From Clostridiales bacterium (GTDB lineage: Bacteria > Bacillota > Clostridia > Christensenellales > Aristaeellaceae), in assembly GCA_004552515.1 (NCBI GenBank), contig SFOF01000147.1:1-5762 (forward strand): a stretch of 5,762 nt of DNA, in the 5' to 3' direction. Position 1 is the first letter of the stretch. The number at the start of each line of letters is the position of its first letter. The notes under the pieces are model-generated. The model was not told the origin of the DNA and made no database searches. It worked only from the letters and a program-made list of their open reading frames with translations. This document shows positions 4,878-5,762 of the stretch, piece after piece. A program made the position numbers and the translations under genes.

Positions 4878-5735
4878 ATGAAACTTCAGTATCTGGGCAC
4901 CGCGGCTGCGGAGGGCGCGCCGGCGCTGTTCTGCACCTGCGATTTCTGCCGCTACGCCCGCGTGAAAGGCGGCCATGAGGTGCGCACGCGCTCCGGCTCG
5001 ATGATCGACGGCCGGCTCAAGCTGGATTTCGGCCCCGATTCCTACAAGCAGATGCTCGATTACGGCCTGGACTATACCTACATGAAGTCCGTGCTGGTGA
5101 CCCACAGCCACGACGATCATTTCTCGCACGATATATTCTATCGCAGGCCGGGCTTTGCGCAGCTTAACGACGACGTGCCGCAGATGACCATTTACGGCAA
5201 TGAGGCCGTTGGCAGGGAGGTCGCGCCGTTTGAGAGCCGCTATATCGGCTTTAAGCGCATAGTTCCCTTCGAGACGGTGCAGATCGAGGATTACGCCGTC
5301 ACCGCGCTGGAGGCCGTGCATTGCATCAGCAGCGGCGCGGGCGCGGGCTGGCCGGTCGTGTTTGAAAATCGCGCCTATATGCGCGCCGAGGAAGCGCTGT
5401 TCTATCTCATCGAGAAGGACGGCAAAAGCCTGCTCTATGCCCACGATACCGACGAATTTACGCCCGCCGACATGGAATTCCTCGCCGGGCGGAGAATCGA
5501 TCTCATCTCGATGGACTGCACCAACGGCGTGCTGCAAGCCAATTACGTCGGCCACATGGGCTGCGCCGACAACCTGCGCATGCGCGATAAGCTGCTCAAA
5601 AGCGGCGCGGCAGATATGCACACCGTGTTCGTGGCCAACCACTTCTCGCACAACGGCCTTGTGCCCATCGAGGAACTGGAGCGCCGCCTGCCCGGCTTCA
5701 TCATCGCCTGGGACGGCCTGACGGTCGAAATCTGA
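4878..5735 (+). CDS. PhnP-like metallo-beta-lactamase-fold hydrolase
   Basis: A 285-residue cytoplasmic metal-dependent hydrolase, probably a phosphodiesterase. The signature THSHDDH (75-81) gives ligands H76, H78, D80 and H81; further ligands are probably H148 (in EAVHC), D190 (in YAHDTD) and H255 (in NHFSH). An N-terminal C-x-C-x2-C (C19, C21, C24) together with H258 matches the structural zinc site of E. coli PhnP, which uses three N-terminal cysteines and a histidine three residues after the last catalytic histidine. PhnP opens 5-phosphoribosyl 1,2-cyclic phosphate in the carbon-phosphorus lyase pathway. No other phn gene is in the window, so the substrate here is open. An insertion at about 150-170 (from ISSGAGAGWP to the run before EEALFYLIE) may shape the active site. 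The ATG has AGAGGA eleven bases upstream, a rather long spacing. No clear promoter lies between the preceding terminator and this gene; terminator readthrough or a weak promoter may serve it. Confidence 0.93.
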   Translation: MKLQYLGTAAAEGAPALFCTCDFCRYARVKGGHEVRTRSGSMIDGRLKLDFGPDSYKQMLDYGLDYTYMKSVLVTHSHDDHFSHDIFYRRPGFAQLNDDVPQMTIYGNEAVGREVAPFESRYIGFKRIVPFETVQIEDYAVTALEAVHCISSGAGAGWPVVFENRAYMRAEEALFYLIEKDGKSLLYAHDTDEFTPADMEFLAGRRIDLISMDCTNGVLQANYVGHMGCADNLRMRDKLLKSGAADMHTVFVANHFSHNGLVPIEELERRLPGFIIAWDGLTVEI

Positions 5736-5760
5736 CGGCCAAGGTCGATTAAAGTAAAAT
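5732..5760 (+). promoter_or_regulatory. Promoter-like sequence for a gene beyond the window
   Basis: CTGACG (5732-5737, four of six matches to the -35) is followed after 17 bases by TAAAAT (5755-5760, five of six matches to the -10). It overlaps the stop codon of the PhnP-like gene and points out of the window. No terminator is seen between that stop codon and the window end. Confidence 0.35.
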
Positions 5761-5762
5761 AA

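Noticed and set aside
4752..5651. Long open reading frame on the - strand (299 codons) opposite the PhnP-like gene
   Set aside because: It overlaps a gene with intact metal-binding motifs, crosses the strong terminator, and encodes a His/Ala/Val-rich product without a recognisable domain.

Overview
The window reads as a bacterial chromosome segment with six complete genes, all on the + strand. Coding regions are GC-rich, with heavy use of GCG, CTG, GGC and CGC codons, and lie close together. The gaps between them are more AT-rich and carry AGGAGG-type ribosome binding sites and sigma-A-like promoters. A membrane-anchored AraC-type regulator, a DUF1292-like protein and a cytoplasmic GH13 enzyme together suggest a GC-rich member of the Clostridia (Firmicutes/Bacillota), perhaps a gut Christensenellales-type organism. 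The lineage is inferred from gene types and style, not from any marker gene.

Layout: 1-129 is an AT-rich promoter region with two perfect inverted repeats. 130-2013 encodes a 627-residue transmembrane AraC-family regulator. 2104-2685 encodes a single-pass membrane protein whose outer part resembles the beta-sandwich domains (DUF4179/DUF5643 type) of Firmicutes surface proteins. 2742-2948 encodes a 68-residue protein that looks like a heavy-metal-associated (HMA) fold without its metal-binding cysteines. 3084-4358 encodes a compact GH13 (alpha-amylase family) hydrolase with all catalytic residues. 4453-4785 encodes an acidic DUF1292-like protein with a four-cysteine cluster and is closed by a strong intrinsic terminator at 4798-4835. 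4878-5735 encodes a metallo-beta-lactamase-fold hydrolase with the metal-ligand pattern of PhnP. The last 27 bases hold what looks like the promoter of the next gene.

Most genes have their own promoter-like sequence, so this is probably a run of short transcription units and not one operon. Only gene 3 lacks a visible promoter and probably rides on gene 2's transcript. The most natural functional link is between the AraC-type regulator and the GH13 enzyme, because such regulators often control nearby carbohydrate genes; the GH13 promoter has an extended -10, no recognisable -35 and a direct repeat where an activator could bind. That link is inference.

I see no mobile element, CRISPR array, tRNA or rRNA, and no clear multi-gene novel system. 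The items most worth a second look are the cysteine-less HMA-like protein, the CxC-x5-CxC insertion in the DUF1292-like protein, the inverted repeat that brackets gene 2's promoter and touches its ribosome binding site, and the PhnP-like enzyme with no phosphonate genes beside it.
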